Shown: positions 38,769 to 49,307, numbered from the stretch's first letter. The stretch is 64,000 nucleotides of DNA from Massilia niastensis DSM 21313 (GCF_000382345.1 NZ_KB908078.1:162724-226723), one strand, 5' to 3'. The notes: generated by a model from the letters alone, not told the origin. A program made the numbers and translations.

Positions 38769-40223
38769 TCATTGCACTTTCTTCACGACCGCAAACCTCT
38801 CCAGCGTCCGCTTGCGCGCCGCATCGTGGTCCACCAGGGGCGCCGGATAATCCACGCCCAGCACCACGCCTTTCTCCGCCAGCAGTTCCGGCGGCACCAG
38901 CCACGGCGCATGGATCTCCTTCGCCCCCAGCCGCTCCAGCTGCGGCAGCTGGCTGCGGATGAACTCCCCGTGCGCATCGAAGCGCTGCGACTGCGTCACC
39001 GGATTGAAGATCCTGAACCACGGCTGCGCATCGCACCCGGTCGACGCCGCCCACTGCCAGCCGCCGTTGTTCGAGGCCAGCTCATAGTCGTTGAGTCTCA
39101 GGGCGAAATAGCGCTCGCCGCGCCGCCAGTCGATGCCCAGGTCCTTGACCAGGAAACTGGCCGTCACCATGCGCAGCCGGTTGTGCATGAAGCCGGTGCG
39201 GTTCAGCTGCGTCATGGCCGCGTCCACCAGCGGATAGCCGGTGCGCCCCTCGCACCAGGCGGCGAACAGCGCGTCCGCCTCCGGCCCGCTTTCCCATTCG
39301 ATGGCGTCGAAGGCCGGCCTGAAGCAACGCGCCACCATGTGCGGATGGCGGTACAGGATCATCGCGTAGAAGTCGCGCCAGATCAGTTGCGACAGCCAGG
39401 TCGAGGCGCCCGTGCCGCCGGCGCCGGACAGCGCCAGCTGCTGCGCGGTACGCACCAGGTGGCGCACCGAGGTCGTGCCGAAGCGCAGGTGCGCCGACAG
39501 CCGCGAAGTGCCGTCCTCGGCCGGGAAGTCGCGCGCCCGGCCATAGTCGCGCATGGCGTCCACGAAGCGCTCGAACAGCGCTTCCGCGCCTTCCATCCCG
39601 GCCGGCAGCGGCGGCTCGCCATCCTCGAAGCCGATGTCCGCCAGCGCGGGCAGGGCGGGCGCGGAAGCGGGCGGCGGCGCGAACGCATGGGCGTAGGCAT
39701 CGACCGGATAGGCCGCCAGGGTTTCCGGCCGCGCCGCCAGGCGCTTGAGCCAGGCGTTCTTGTAGGGTGTGAATACCGAGAACGGCTGGCCGGCCAGGGT
39801 CAGCACCTCGTCCTTCTCGAAGATCACCTGGTCCTTGTGAGATAGCAATAGCCGTCCCTGGGCGGACAGGCGCTCTTCCACCAGTGCGTCGCGTTCGATT
39901 GCGGCAGGTTCATAATCGGTACCGACGTGGACCGCCGCGACACCGAGCTCACTGGCCAGCGCCGGGATCACGTCGACCGCGCGTCCATGGCGCACGATCA
40001 GGTAGCCGCCCAGCCGGCGCAATTCCGCGTCCAGGCTGGCCAGGCTGGCATGGATGAAGCGCACTCTCCGGTCGTCGCGGGGGAGCGGGTCGAGGATGTC
40101 GGTGTCGTACACGAAGGCGCAGTCGACCCGGCTGGACGAGGCGAGCGCGTGCTGCAGGGCGGCGTGGTCGAAGGCGCGCAAATCACGCCGGAACCACACC
40201 AGGGAATTGCTTGTCGTCATCAT
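38769..40223 (-). CDS. phrB: Deoxyribodipyrimidine photolyase
   Basis: Light-driven DNA repair flavoprotein of 484 residues. The N-terminal Rossmann domain starts SNSLVWFRRDLRAFDHAAL and binds the antenna pigment; the C-terminal FAD domain has the typical WLSQLIWRDFYAMIL, GRTGYPLVDAAMTQLNRTGFMHNRLRM and NNGGWQWAASTGCDAQPWFRIF blocks. ATG 40223 or 40220 is the likely start; no ribosome site distinguishes them. It is convergent with chpA and divergent from yqgE. Confidence 0.96.
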   Translation of the reverse strand: MMTTSNSLVWFRRDLRAFDHAALQHALASSSRVDCAFVYDTDILDPLPRDDRRVRFIHASLASLDAELRRLGGYLIVRHGRAVDVIPALASELGVAAVHVGTDYEPAAIERDALVEERLSAQGRLLLSHKDQVIFEKDEVLTLAGQPFSVFTPYKNAWLKRLAARPETLAAYPVDAYAHAFAPPPASAPALPALADIGFEDGEPPLPAGMEGAEALFERFVDAMRDYGRARDFPAEDGTSRLSAHLRFGTTSVRHLVRTAQQLALSGAGGTGASTWLSQLIWRDFYAMILYRHPHMVARCFRPAFDAIEWESGPEADALFAAWCEGRTGYPLVDAAMTQLNRTGFMHNRLRMVTASFLVKDLGIDWRRGERYFALRLNDYELASNNGGWQWAASTGCDAQPWFRIFNPVTQSQRFDAHGEFIRSQLPQLERLGAKEIHAPWLVPPELLAEKGVVLGVDYPAPLVDHDAARKRTLERFAVVKKVQ

Positions 40224-40401
40224 TGTGTGCGAGGTCAAGGCGGGGCTTGATATTACTGTCTAGGATCGCCGTGGTGCGCGCGTGTCGGGACGCTTCCAGA
40301 AGCGTCCGGCCAAATCAGTGTAAACTAACGAAAAGCTTAATGTTGTTGTGTGGATACTTAAGCGGTCGTTCAACCAGAGTGAGCCCTGTGAGAGTACGCG
40401 T

Positions 40402-41058
40402 ATGAAAAAAAGCAAAGTTGGCAAAACTCTACCAATGCCCGGCATGCCACCGGAGCACGACGATACGCTTTTGAAGACCGGCCCGGCGCCTTCCGGGCTG
40501 AATCTGGCGAATCATTTTCTAATCGCAATGCCGTCCATCCAGGATCCGATCTTCGGCGGCACCGTGGTGTATGTGTGCGAACACAATGAAAAAGGCGTGC
40601 TCGGCGTGGTCATCAACAAGCCGACCGACATGACGATGGAAGTGCTGTTCGACCGCATCGACCTGAAACTGGCCGAGGGCCTGCGCTCGACCGTCGTGGA
40701 CGAGCCGATCATGTTCGGCGGCCCGGTCCAGGACGACCGCGGCTTCGTGCTGCATACGCCGAGCGGACGCTACTCGTCCTCGCTCAACGTCACCGACGAG
40801 GTGTCGTTCACCACCTCGATCGACGTGCTGGAAGCGGTCGCCAGCGGCGCCGGTCCGGCGCGCATGCTGGTGTCGATCGGCTACGCCGGCTGGAGTCCGG
40901 GCCAGCTCGAGGAAGAAATCCTGCGCAACGGCTGGCTGACGGTGGGCGCGGACGCCCACGTGCTGTTCGACCTGCCGATCGAGGAACGCTATACCGCCGC
41001 CATCAGACTGCTGGGTATCGACCCCTTCATGCTTGCGACCGAAGCCGGCCATGCGTGA
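40402..41058 (+). CDS. YqgE/AlgH family protein (UPF0301)
   Basis: Protein of 218 residues of the conserved YqgE/AlgH group, with LNLANHFLIAMPSIQDPIF, GGTVVYVCEHNEKGVLGVVINKPT and the GYAGWSPGQLEEEI block. The molecular function is not established; in pseudomonads AlgH affects alginate regulation. ATG 40402 is chosen; GTG 40348 would extend it. It opens a six-gene overlapping run with ruvX and pyrimidine genes, the standard yqgE-ruvX-pyrR order in betaproteobacteria. Confidence 0.92.
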   Translation: MKKSKVGKTLPMPGMPPEHDDTLLKTGPAPSGLNLANHFLIAMPSIQDPIFGGTVVYVCEHNEKGVLGVVINKPTDMTMEVLFDRIDLKLAEGLRSTVVDEPIMFGGPVQDDRGFVLHTPSGRYSSSLNVTDEVSFTTSIDVLEAVASGAGPARMLVSIGYAGWSPGQLEEEILRNGWLTVGADAHVLFDLPIEERYTAAIRLLGIDPFMLATEAGHA

Positions 41059-41060
41059 TA

Positions 41061-41453
41061 ATGGTTGACATCGTTTTCGGGTTCGACTTCGGGGTCAAGC
41101 GGATCGGAATCGCCATGGGCAACACCCTGACGGGTCAGGCTCAGCCCCTGACCGTCATCCGGGCCATCGACAACGCCACGCGCTTCAAGGCCATTGGCGA
41201 GCTGATCGACCAATGGCGTCCGGCGCGCCTCGTCGTGGGCGAGCCGCGCCATCCCGACGGCGCCGAGCACGACATGACCCTGCGCAGCCGCCGCTTCGCC
41301 AACCAGCTCCATGGCCGCTTCAACCTGCCCGTCGAGCTGGTCGACGAGCGCTATTCGTCGGCCGTGCTCAGCGCCAGGCGCGGCGAAGTCATCGACGACA
41401 AGGCGGCTGCCATCATTTTGCAACAATACTTTGACGATCATGCCAACATCTAA
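41061..41453 (+). CDS. ruvX: Holliday-junction resolvase-like protein RuvX (YqgF)
   Basis: RNase H-fold nuclease of 130 residues, linked in E. coli to 16S rRNA 5'-end processing. It shows VFGFDFGVKRIGIAMGN with the first catalytic Asp, LVVGEPRHPDG, VELVDERYSS, and a final conserved D-D-K-A-A-A-I-I-L-Q-Q-Y segment. A GTG at 41055 that overlaps the yqgE stop is an alternative start adding two residues. pyrR begins inside its 3' end. Confidence 0.94.
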   Translation: MVDIVFGFDFGVKRIGIAMGNTLTGQAQPLTVIRAIDNATRFKAIGELIDQWRPARLVVGEPRHPDGAEHDMTLRSRRFANQLHGRFNLPVELVDERYSSAVLSARRGEVIDDKAAAIILQQYFDDHANI

Positions 41454-41958
41454 ACCCGATCTCGACGCGGAAGCCTTGTACCGAGAGCTGCTGGGCCAGG
41501 TCCGCGCCGGCCTGGACGGCGTGCGCGACGTCGCCATCGTCGGCATCCATTCCGGCGGCGCCTGGCTGGCCGAGCGCCTCGCGCGCGACCTCGACCTGAC
41601 CGGCCGCCTGGGCACCATCGACGTCTCGTTCTACCGCGACGACTACGCCAGGAAGGGACTGCACCCCGACGTCAAGCCGACCCACATCCGCTTCAACGTC
41701 GACGGCGCCACGGTCCTGCTGGTCGACGACGTGCTCCAGACCGGACGCACGGTGCGCGCCGCGATCAACGTGCTGTTCGACTACGGTCGCCCGGCCAACA
41801 TCAGGCTGGCGGCGCTGGCCGACCGCGGCGGGCGCGAACTGCCGGTGTCGGCCGATTTCGTCGGCACCCGCGCCTCCCTGGAGCCGCACCAGTCGCTCTG
41901 CCTGCAGCGCGACGCGGACGGCCACCTTTCGCTCACCATCGAAGAAGACAATGCTTAA
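41440..41958 (+). CDS. pyrR: Bifunctional pyr operon regulator / uracil phosphoribosyltransferase
   Basis: PRTase-fold protein of 172 residues. The PRPP-binding motif is [19 protein letters not shown], with a YRDD motif ([12 protein letters not shown]) typical of PyrR. In Bacillus PyrR controls attenuation by binding mRNA; whether it does so here is unknown since I saw no clear attenuator ahead of yqgE. It overlaps ruvX by 14 bases and pyrB by 8, which implies coupled translation. Confidence 0.93.
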   Translation: MPTSKPDLDAEALYRELLGQVRAGLDGVRDVAIVGIHSGGAWLAERLARDLDLTGRLGTIDVSFYRDDYARKGLHPDVKPTHIRFNVDGATVLLVDDVLQTGRTVRAAINVLFDYGRPANIRLAALADRGGRELPVSADFVGTRASLEPHQSLCLQRDADGHLSLTIEEDNA

Positions 41959-42916
41959 CCCGCAACTGAACAAAAACGGCGAGCTGCAGCACCTGCTCAC
42001 CATCGAGGGACTGCCCAAGGCCATCATCAACCACATCCTCGACACCGCCTCGAGCTTCGTGGGCATTTCCGACCGCGAGGTGAAGAAGGTGCCTCTGATG
42101 CGCGGCAAGAGCGTCTTCAACCTGTTCTTCGAGAACTCGACGCGCACCCGCACCACCTTCGAGATCGCCTCCAAGCGCCTGTCGGCCGACGTGATCAACC
42201 TGAACATCCAGGCGTCGTCCGCCAGCAAGGGCGAGTCGCTGCTCGACACCATCGACAACCTGTCGGCCATGCACGCCGACATGTTCGTGGTGCGCCATGC
42301 GCAGTCGGGCGCGCCCTACCTGATCGCCAAGCACCTGAACGAGAGCGGCCAGTCGCACGTCCACGTGGTGAACGCCGGCGACGGCCGCCACGCGCACCCG
42401 ACCCAGGGCCTGCTCGACATGTACACGATCCGCCACTACAAGAAGGACTTCACCAACCTGCGCGTGGCCATCGTGGGCGACATCCTGCACAGCCGCGTGG
42501 CGCGCTCGGACATCCATGCGCTGACCACCCTGGGCGTGCCCGAGGTGCGCGCGATCGGCCCGCATACCCTGCTGCCGGGCGGCCTGGAGCAGATGGGCGT
42601 GCGCGTGTTCACCAGCATGGACGAAGGCCTGAAGGACGTCGACGTCATCATCATGCTGCGCCTGCAGAACGAACGCATGAGCGGCGCGCTGCTGCCGTCG
42701 GCGCAGGAGTATTTCAAGAGCTATGGCCTGACCCCGGAGCGCCTGGCGCTGGCCAAGCCGGACGCGATCGTGATGCACCCGGGCCCGATGAACCGCGGCG
42801 TCGAGATCGACTCGGCGGTGGCGGACGGCGCCCAGGCGGTGATCCTGCCGCAGGTGACCTTCGGGATCGCGGTACGGATGGCGGTAATGAGCATTTTGGC
42901 AGGAACCCACGGATGA
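41951..42916 (+). CDS. pyrB: Aspartate carbamoyltransferase, catalytic subunit
   Basis: ATCase of 321 residues that forms carbamoyl-aspartate in pyrimidine synthesis. The carbamoyl-phosphate motif [13 protein letters not shown] is clear, as are [12 protein letters not shown] and [12 protein letters not shown]. No pyrI regulatory gene follows; instead a dihydroorotase-like gene overlaps by 4 bases, the arrangement of class A ATCases in which that partner builds the dodecamer. Confidence 0.97.
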   Translation: MLNPQLNKNGELQHLLTIEGLPKAIINHILDTASSFVGISDREVKKVPLMRGKSVFNLFFENSTRTRTTFEIASKRLSADVINLNIQASSASKGESLLDTIDNLSAMHADMFVVRHAQSGAPYLIAKHLNESGQSHVHVVNAGDGRHAHPTQGLLDMYTIRHYKKDFTNLRVAIVGDILHSRVARSDIHALTTLGVPEVRAIGPHTLLPGGLEQMGVRVFTSMDEGLKDVDVIIMLRLQNERMSGALLPSAQEYFKSYGLTPERLALAKPDAIVMHPGPMNRGVEIDSAVADGAQAVILPQVTFGIAVRMAVMSILAGTHG

Positions 42917-44202
42917 AACTACATATCAAGAACGGGCGCCTGGTCGACCCGGCGAACGGCATCGACGACACCAAGGATCTCTTCATCGCGGACGGCGTGA
43001 TCGCCGCGATCGGCAGCGCCCCGGCGGGCTTCGCCGCCGACCAGACCATCGACGCCGGCGGCCTGGTGGTGGCCCCCGGCCTGGTCGACCTCTCGGTGCG
43101 CCTGCGCGAGCCGGGCTATGAATACAAGGCGACCCTGGAATCGGAAATGCAGGCGGCGATGCAGGGCGGCGTGACCACCCTGGTGTGCCCGCCGGACACC
43201 GACCCGGTGCTCGACGAACCGGGCCTGGTGGAGATGCTCAAGCACCGCGCGCGCATCCTGAACCAGGCCAACGTGCACCCGCTGGGCGCGCTGACCGTGG
43301 GCCTGAAGGGCCAGGCGCTGACCGAGATGGCCGAGCTGACCGAGTCCGGCTGCATCGGCTTCGCCCAGGCCGAGGAACCGATCCTCGACACCACCGTGCT
43401 GCTGCGCGCGCTGCAGTACGCGAAGACCTTCGGCTTCACCGTGTGGCTGCGTCCGCAGGACCCGCACATCGGCCGCGGCGGCGTGGCCCACAGCGGCCCG
43501 CTGGCTTCGCGCCTGGGCCTGTCGGGCGTGCCGGTCATGTCCGAGACCATCGCGCTGCACACGATCTTCGAACTGATGCGCGCCACCGGCGCGCGCGTGC
43601 ACCTGTGCCGCATCTCGTCCGCCGCCGGCCTGGAGCTGATCAAGGCGGCCAAGAAGGAAGGCCTGCCGGTCACCTGCGATGTCGGCGTGCACCACCTGCA
43701 CATGATCGACACCGACATCGGCTTCTTCGATTCCAACGCGCGCCTCACGCCGCCGCTGCGCGCCCAGCGCGACCGCGACGCGATCCGCGCCGGTTTGCTG
43801 GACGGCACCGTGGATGCGGTCTGCTCGGACCACACCCCGGTCGACGACGACGAGAAGCTGCTGCCGTTCGGCGAAGCCTCGCCGGGCGCCACCGGCCTGG
43901 AGCTGCTGCTGGCGCTGATGCTCAAGTGGGCGGAAGACCAGGGCGGGCCGGGCGCGGAGGGTGTGCTCCTGCGCGCGATCGGCAAGGTCACCGCCGACGC
44001 GGCGCGCGTCGCCGCGCTGCCGGCCGGCACCCTGACCCCGGGCGCGGCGGCCGACGTGGTGCTGTTCGACCCCGAGGTGCGCTGGACCGTGGACCGTTCG
44101 GCGCTGGCCAGCCAGGGCAAGCACACGCCTTTCCTGGGCTTCGAGCTGGCAGGGCAGGTCAAGGCCACGATCGTGCGCGGCCAGGTCGCCTTCCAGCGCT
44201 GA
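42913..44202 (+). CDS. Dihydroorotase-like protein, probably non-catalytic ATCase partner (PyrC')
   Basis: Amidohydrolase-fold protein of 429 residues related to type I dihydroorotase. The metal-binding D-x-H-x-H that normally follows PG(L/F) is replaced: [16 protein letters not shown] has Ser and Arg where both His should be. The later metal-site motif is also altered ([11 protein letters not shown]), and [11 protein letters not shown] lacks the second His of DHAPH. In Pseudomonas such a protein, called PyrC' or PyrX, has no activity but is needed to assemble ATCase. That role is inferred here from residue loss and the 4-base overlap with pyrB. A true pyrC should lie elsewhere. Confidence 0.85.
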   Translation: MKLHIKNGRLVDPANGIDDTKDLFIADGVIAAIGSAPAGFAADQTIDAGGLVVAPGLVDLSVRLREPGYEYKATLESEMQAAMQGGVTTLVCPPDTDPVLDEPGLVEMLKHRARILNQANVHPLGALTVGLKGQALTEMAELTESGCIGFAQAEEPILDTTVLLRALQYAKTFGFTVWLRPQDPHIGRGGVAHSGPLASRLGLSGVPVMSETIALHTIFELMRATGARVHLCRISSAAGLELIKAAKKEGLPVTCDVGVHHLHMIDTDIGFFDSNARLTPPLRAQRDRDAIRAGLLDGTVDAVCSDHTPVDDDEKLLPFGEASPGATGLELLLALMLKWAEDQGGPGAEGVLLRAIGKVTADAARVAALPAGTLTPGAAADVVLFDPEVRWTVDRSALASQGKHTPFLGFELAGQVKATIVRGQVAFQR

Positions 44203-44205
44203 GCC

Positions 44206-44979
44206 GTGGGCGGCGCTTCCGCCCCGCGTGTGCCCACTGCCTTGAAGATCCGGCTTGCCTGGCGCCTTGCGCGTGTCGTCGTCCATCTGGCCGAGGGACT
44301 GGCGACCTGCGCGCTGGTGTTTCCGCTTGCTTCCATCGGCCTGCGCGAGCGCCTCACGCGCGCCTGGTCGCGCCGGCTGCTGGCCAGGTGCAGCGTCACG
44401 GTCGAGCAGGCGCCGGGCGCGCCGGTGCTCGAGCACGCGCTGATCGTCGCCAACCACGTGTCGTGGCTGGACATCTTCGTCATCAATGCGCTGCACCCGT
44501 GCCGCTTCGTGGCCAAGGCCGAGATTAGGGCCTGGCCGGTGCTGGGCTGGCTGGCGGCGAGCGCGGGCACCGTCTTCATCGCGCGCGGCAACCGGCGCGA
44601 GCTGCGCCACATCTTCAAGGGGCTGGTCGAGGTGCTGCACCAGGGACAGCGGGTGGCGTTCTTCCCCGAAGGGACCACCGCGCGCCAGGGCGAGGTGCTG
44701 CCGTTCCACGCCAACCTGTTCGAGGCCGCGATCGACGCGAAGGTGGCGGTGCAGCCGTATGCGCTGGCCTATCTCGATGCGGACGGTGCCCACCATCCGG
44801 CGATCGATTACGTGGACGAGACGACCTTCGTGGACAGCCTGTTCGCGGTGCTGCAGGGGGCGCCCGTGCGGGCGCGCCTGACCTGTCTGCCGCCATTGGA
44901 GACGCTGGGCGCGCACCGGCGCGAGCTGGCGCAGGCGGCGCAGGATGCGGTGGCGCTGGCGGTATCGGCCGGCCGGTAG
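44206..44979 (+). CDS. plsC: 1-acyl-sn-glycerol-3-phosphate acyltransferase
   Basis: Inner-membrane acyltransferase of 257 residues in phosphatidic acid synthesis. It has a hydrophobic N-terminus, the HX4D catalytic motif in VANHVSWLD and the FFPEGTT motif. The start GTG 44206 is uncertain: no ribosome site is visible and GTG 44230 or TTG 44242 are alternatives. Its TAG stop coincides with the GTAGGG edge of a REP-like element. A second plsC homologue is at 56605. Confidence 0.88.
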   Translation: MGGASAPRVPTALKIRLAWRLARVVVHLAEGLATCALVFPLASIGLRERLTRAWSRRLLARCSVTVEQAPGAPVLEHALIVANHVSWLDIFVINALHPCRFVAKAEIRAWPVLGWLAASAGTVFIARGNRRELRHIFKGLVEVLHQGQRVAFFPEGTTARQGEVLPFHANLFEAAIDAKVAVQPYALAYLDADGAHHPAIDYVDETTFVDSLFAVLQGAPVRARLTCLPPLETLGAHRRELAQAAQDAVALAVSAGR

Positions 44980-45006
44980 GGCAGGCGGCACAGCCGCCCA
45001 CGCTAC
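44976..45006. repeat. REP-like palindrome overlapping plsC and apaH stops
   Basis: GTAGGGCAGGCGGC-aca-GCCGCCCACGCTAC fills the gap between convergent genes; its left edge holds the plsC TAG and its right edge reaches the apaH stop at 45003. Confidence 0.75.
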
Positions 45007-45848
45007 TTCTTGCCGCTGTGCTCCCGGTATTCCGGACAATCCACCTGCAGCAGCCGGCGGTCATCCAGGCACACCGCCGTCAGCTTCCCGCCCCACACGC
45101 AGCCGCTGTCCAGTCCCACCAGGTTGGGCCTGAGGATCAGCCCCAGCGCCGACCAGTGGCCGAACACCACCGTCACATTCGCGGTCCTGCGCTGCGGCAG
45201 GTCGAACCACGGAATCAGCCCCGAGCCTTCCGGCCCGCTCTCGCTTTCCTTGTGCTTGAAGTCCATGCTGCCGTCCGGCTCGCACAGCCGCATGCGCGTG
45301 AGCGCGTTGACGATGCAGCGCAGGCGGTCGACCCCAGCCAGGCTGTCGTCCCAGTGATTCGGCTCGTTGCCGTACATCTGGCGCAGGAAGTCGATCCAGC
45401 CGTCGCCGCGCAGCACCGCCTCCACCTCGGCCGCCAGCGCCATGGTCTGCGCCACATCCCATTGCGCCGCCACGCCGGCATGCACCAGCAGGTGGGCGTC
45501 GACGAACATCGCCAGCGGCCGGCGCCGCAGCCAGTCGATCAGCTCGTCGCGGTCGGGCGCGGCCAGGATCCCGTCCAGGGTGTCGGTCCGGCTGGCGCTC
45601 TGGGCGCCCACCGCCACCGCGATCAGGTGCAGGTCGTGGTTGCCGAGCAGGGCCTCGACCTTGCCGCCGCTGGCCTCGGACAGCGCCTTCATGCGCCGCA
45701 GCGCGGTGAGCGAGTCGGGACCGCGGTTGATCAGGTCGCCGACAAACAGGATGCGCGCGTCACCTTTTGCATCTTCGATAATGTGGTCGAGCAGCAGCTG
45801 CGCCTCGTGTGCGCAGCCCTGCAGGTCGCCAATCGCGTAGGTTCTCAT
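45003..45848 (-). CDS. apaH: Symmetrical bis(5'-nucleosyl)-tetraphosphatase
   Basis: Metallophosphatase of 281 residues that splits Ap4A into two ADP. The family motifs are at the N-terminus: AIGDLQGC, FVGDLINRGPDS and LLGNHDLHL, with VHAGVAAQW further on. The start MRTYAIGD at ATG 45848 matches the family. It is divergent from rfbB over about 100 bases. Confidence 0.96.
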   Translation of the reverse strand: MRTYAIGDLQGCAHEAQLLLDHIIEDAKGDARILFVGDLINRGPDSLTALRRMKALSEASGGKVEALLGNHDLHLIAVAVGAQSASRTDTLDGILAAPDRDELIDWLRRRPLAMFVDAHLLVHAGVAAQWDVAQTMALAAEVEAVLRGDGWIDFLRQMYGNEPNHWDDSLAGVDRLRCIVNALTRMRLCEPDGSMDFKHKESESGPEGSGLIPWFDLPQRRTANVTVVFGHWSALGLILRPNLVGLDSGCVWGGKLTAVCLDDRRLLQVDCPEYREHSGKK

Positions 45849-45950
45849 GTTCTTGTTCTGGACAGGCCGCGAAGCACTGTTGCCTTTCGGTGGGTGGGGT
45901 CGAGTTCACGTAAAATGCGCTCGTAAACACATTGCTTTGGCGGATACTAA

Positions 45951-47018
45951 ATGATTTTGGTCACTGGCGGTGCCGGTTTTATCGGGGCAAACTTCATCCT
46001 GGACTGGCTGGCGCGGTCCGATGAGCCTGTCGTGAACCTCGACAAGCTCACCTATGCCGGCAACCCCGGGAACCTGGCCGGCCTGGAAGGCGACGCGCGC
46101 CACCTGTTCGTGCGCGGCGATATCGGCGACGGCGCGCTGGTCGCGGCCCTGCTGCGCCAGCACCGTCCGCGCGCGATCCTGCACTTCGCGGCCGAGAGCC
46201 ACGTGGACCGCTCGATCCACGCGCCGGAACGGTTCATGGCCACCAACGTGCAGGGCACGTTCACGCTGCTGGAAGCGGCGCGCGCCCATGTGGCCACGCT
46301 CGGCGCGGGGGAGCGCGCCGCGTTCCGCTTCCTGCACGTCTCCACCGACGAAGTATACGGCAGCCTCGGCCCGCTCGACCCGCCGTTCACCGAGACCACG
46401 CCCTACGCCCCCAGCAGCCCCTACGCGGCCTCGAAGGCCGCCGCGGACCACCTGGTGCGCGCCTACCACCACACCTACGGCCTGCCGACCCTGACGACCA
46501 ACTGTTCGAACAACTACGGGCCGTTCCAGTTCCCCGAAAAGCTGATTCCCCTGATGATCGCCAATGCGCTCGCCGGCAAGCCGCTGCCCGTGTATGGCGA
46601 CGGCCGGCAGGTGCGCGACTGGCTGCATGTGGGCGACCATTGCAGCGCGCTGCGCCGGGTGCTGGAAGCGGGACGGCCGGGCCAGGCGTACAACCTGGGA
46701 GGAGGCGGCGAAATGAGCAACCTCGAGCTGGTCGGCGCCTTGTGCGACATCCTCGACCGGCTGGCGCCGGGGGAGCGCAGCCGGCGCGCCCAGATCGCCT
46801 TCGTGGCGGACCGTCCGGGCCACGACCGGCGCTATGCGATCGACTCCGGCAAGGCCAGGCGCGAACTGGGCTGGCAGCCGGTCCATGCGTTCGCCGCCGG
46901 CCTGGAAGACACGGCAGGCTGGTACCTGGCGCATCGGGACCGGGTGGCGCGCGTCGGCAGCGGCGCCCATCTGGAATGGGGCGAGCGGCACGACGCACAG
47001 CGGGGGGCAGCGGCATGA
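45951..47018 (+). CDS. rfbB: dTDP-glucose 4,6-dehydratase
   Basis: SDR-fold enzyme of 355 residues, second step of dTDP-L-rhamnose synthesis. The NAD motif [11 protein letters not shown] is at the start, the catalytic Y-x3-K is in [13 protein letters not shown], and the STDEVYGSL and [17 protein letters not shown] blocks are intact. It opens the rfbB-A-C-D operon and overlaps rfbA by 4 bases. Confidence 0.97.
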   Translation: MILVTGGAGFIGANFILDWLARSDEPVVNLDKLTYAGNPGNLAGLEGDARHLFVRGDIGDGALVAALLRQHRPRAILHFAAESHVDRSIHAPERFMATNVQGTFTLLEAARAHVATLGAGERAAFRFLHVSTDEVYGSLGPLDPPFTETTPYAPSSPYAASKAAADHLVRAYHHTYGLPTLTTNCSNNYGPFQFPEKLIPLMIANALAGKPLPVYGDGRQVRDWLHVGDHCSALRRVLEAGRPGQAYNLGGGGEMSNLELVGALCDILDRLAPGERSRRAQIAFVADRPGHDRRYAIDSGKARRELGWQPVHAFAAGLEDTAGWYLAHRDRVARVGSGAHLEWGERHDAQRGAAA

Positions 47019-47911
47019 CGGCACAAACCAGGCGGCGCGGCATCATCCTGGCCGGCGGTTCCGGCACCCGGCTGTATCCGATGACGGTGGCGGTGTCCAA
47101 GCAGCTGCTGCCGGTGTACGACAAGCCGATGATCTACTATCCGCTCACCACCCTGATGCTGGCCGGGATCCGCGACATCCTGATCATCACCACGCCGCAG
47201 GACCAGCCGCTGTTCGCGCAGCTGCTGGGCGACGGCAGCCGGTGGGGGCTGAACCTGCAGTACGCGGCGCAGCCTTCGCCCGACGGACTGGCACAGGCCT
47301 ACCTGATCGGGCGCGACTTCGTGAACGGCGAGCCCTCGGCGCTGATCCTGGGCGACAACCTGTACTACGGCCACGGGCTGCAGCAGCGCCTGGCGGCGGC
47401 CGCCGCCCACGCGGAGGGCGCCACCGTGTTCGCCTACCACGTGCTCCATCCGGAGCGCTACGGCGTGGTCGAATTCGATGCCGCCGCACGCGCCCTGTCG
47501 ATCGAGGAAAAGCCGGCCCGGCCGAAGTCGAACTACGCCGTCACCGGCCTGTATTTCTACGATGGCGAGGCCAGCGAGATCGCGCGCTCGATCCGCCCCT
47601 CGGCGCGCGGCGAGCTGGAAATCACCGACGTCAACCTGGCCTACCTGGCGGCGGGACGGCTGCGGGTCGAGGTGATGGAGCGCGGCTTCGCCTGGCTCGA
47701 TACCGGGACCTGCGATTCGCTGCTCGACGCGTCCCAGTTCATCGCCACCATCGAGCATCGCCAGGGCCTGAAGATCGGCGTGCCCGAAGAAGTCGCGTAC
47801 CGGCTCGGCTACATCGATGCCGCGGCGCTGGAAAACCTGGCGGCGCCGCTGCAGGGCACCGACTACGGCCGCTACCTGCGGCGCGTGCTGCGTGACAGGG
47901 TGCCGGGATGA
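47015..47911 (+). CDS. rfbA: Glucose-1-phosphate thymidylyltransferase
   Basis: Nucleotidyltransferase of 298 residues that makes dTDP-glucose. It begins with [18 protein letters not shown], the G-G-x-G-x-R-L motif, and has [18 protein letters not shown] and [16 protein letters not shown]. The ATG at 47015 overlaps the rfbB stop (ATGA). It feeds rfbB with substrate. Confidence 0.97.
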   Translation: MTAQTRRRGIILAGGSGTRLYPMTVAVSKQLLPVYDKPMIYYPLTTLMLAGIRDILIITTPQDQPLFAQLLGDGSRWGLNLQYAAQPSPDGLAQAYLIGRDFVNGEPSALILGDNLYYGHGLQQRLAAAAAHAEGATVFAYHVLHPERYGVVEFDAAARALSIEEKPARPKSNYAVTGLYFYDGEASEIARSIRPSARGELEITDVNLAYLAAGRLRVEVMERGFAWLDTGTCDSLLDASQFIATIEHRQGLKIGVPEEVAYRLGYIDAAALENLAAPLQGTDYGRYLRRVLRDRVPG

Positions 47912-48453
47912 CCTGCACGGCCACCGCGATCGAGGGCGTGCTGCTGATCGAGCCGCGGGTCCTGGAGGATGAGCGCGGGTTCTTCCTCGAGAGCTACAAC
48001 GTGCGCAGCTTCCTGGATGCCACCGGCCTGGCGCCCGTGTTCGTGCAGGACAACCATTCCGGATCGCGGCGCAATGTCCTGCGCGGCCTGCATTACCAGG
48101 TGCAGGTGCCGCAGGGCAAGCTGGTGCGGGTGATCGCGGGCGCGGTGTATGACGTGGTGGTCGACCTGCGCGCCGCGTCCCCGAGCTTCGGGCGCTGGAT
48201 CGGCGCCGAGCTGTCGGCCGCGAACCGGCGCCAGCTGTGGGTGCCGCCCGGCTGCGCGCACGGCTTCCTGGCCCTGAGCGAGTACGCCGAGTGCCTGTAC
48301 AAGACCACCGAGTACTGGTCGCCCGTCCATGAGCGCACGCTGCTGTGGAACGATCCGGCGCTCGGGATCGCCTGGCCGCTGGCGGGGGAGCCGATCCTGT
48401 CGGCCAGGGACCGCGCCGGTACACCCTTGCACGCGGCCGAGGTGTTTCCGTGA
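47908..48453 (+). CDS. rfbC: dTDP-4-dehydrorhamnose 3,5-epimerase
   Basis: Cupin-fold epimerase of 181 residues. Characteristic segments are [20 protein letters not shown], which has the catalytic His, and [21 protein letters not shown]. It overlaps rfbA and rfbD by 4 bases each. Confidence 0.97.
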   Translation: MTCTATAIEGVLLIEPRVLEDERGFFLESYNVRSFLDATGLAPVFVQDNHSGSRRNVLRGLHYQVQVPQGKLVRVIAGAVYDVVVDLRAASPSFGRWIGAELSAANRRQLWVPPGCAHGFLALSEYAECLYKTTEYWSPVHERTLLWNDPALGIAWPLAGEPILSARDRAGTPLHAAEVFP

Positions 48454-49307
48454 AAATCCTGCTGACCGGCGTGAACGGGCAGGTCGGCTACGAATTGCTG
48501 CGTTGCCTGCAGGGGCTGGGCGAGATCGTCGCCTGCGACCGCGCCCGGCTCGACCTGGCCAACCTCGACCAGGTGCGCGACGCGGTGCGCGCCGTGCGTC
48601 CCGCGCTGATCGTCAACGCGGCCGCCTACACGGCCGTCGACCGCGCCGAGAGCGAGCCGGAGCTGGCGCTGCGCATCAATGCCCAGGCGCCCGGGGTGAT
48701 GGCGCTGCAGGCGCGCGACATCGGCGCCACGCTGGTCCATTTCTCCACCGATTACGTGTTCGATGGCGCCAAGGACGGCCCCTACGTCGAAGGCGACCGC
48801 CCCAGGCCGCTCAACGTCTATGGCGAAACCAAGATGCTGGGCGAGCAGGCCATCGTGTCTTCCGGCATTCCCCACCTGATCCTGCGCACCGGCTGGGTCT
48901 ACGGCATGCGCGGCCACAACTTCCTGCGCACCATGCTGCGCCTGGCGGCCGAGCGCGACGAAGTGCGGGTGGTGGCCGACCAGGTCGGCGCCCCGACCTG
49001 GTGCCGCACGGTCGCCCAGACCACCGCCCACATCCTGGCCCAGGCCCAGGTCGGCGGCCCGGCCTGGTGGCGCAAGCACCGCGGCCTGTACCACCTGAGC
49101 GCCCAGGGCGAGACCAGCTGGGCCGGTTTTGCCGAGGCGATCATGCAGGAAAGCGGCAGCCCCTGCCGCGTCGTGCCGATCGGCACCGCCGACTATCCGG
49201 CGCAAGCCCGCCGCCCTGTCAATTCACGCCTGGATTCATCCCGCCTGATGCAGCGCTTCTGCCAGTTGCCCGACTGGCGCGAGGCGCTGGCGCTGTGCAT
49301 GCGCTAA
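48450..49307 (+). CDS. rfbD: dTDP-4-dehydrorhamnose reductase
   Basis: NADPH-dependent reductase of 285 residues that completes dTDP-L-rhamnose. The nucleotide motif is LLTGVNGQVGYE and the catalytic Y-x3-K is in NVYGETKMLGE. The start is GTG 48450, overlapping the rfbC stop. No terminator with a U-tract follows directly; a small GACGG/CCGTC hairpin lies 35 bases on. Confidence 0.96.
   Translation: MKILLTGVNGQVGYELLRCLQGLGEIVACDRARLDLANLDQVRDAVRAVRPALIVNAAAYTAVDRAESEPELALRINAQAPGVMALQARDIGATLVHFSTDYVFDGAKDGPYVEGDRPRPLNVYGETKMLGEQAIVSSGIPHLILRTGWVYGMRGHNFLRTMLRLAAERDEVRVVADQVGAPTWCRTVAQTTAHILAQAQVGGPAWWRKHRGLYHLSAQGETSWAGFAEAIMQESGSPCRVVPIGTADYPAQARRPVNSRLDSSRLMQRFCQLPDWREALALCMR

Noticed and set aside
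40348..40401. N-terminal extension of yqgE from GTG 40348
   Set aside because: No ribosome site; the extension (ILKRSFNQSEPC) is unlike the family.
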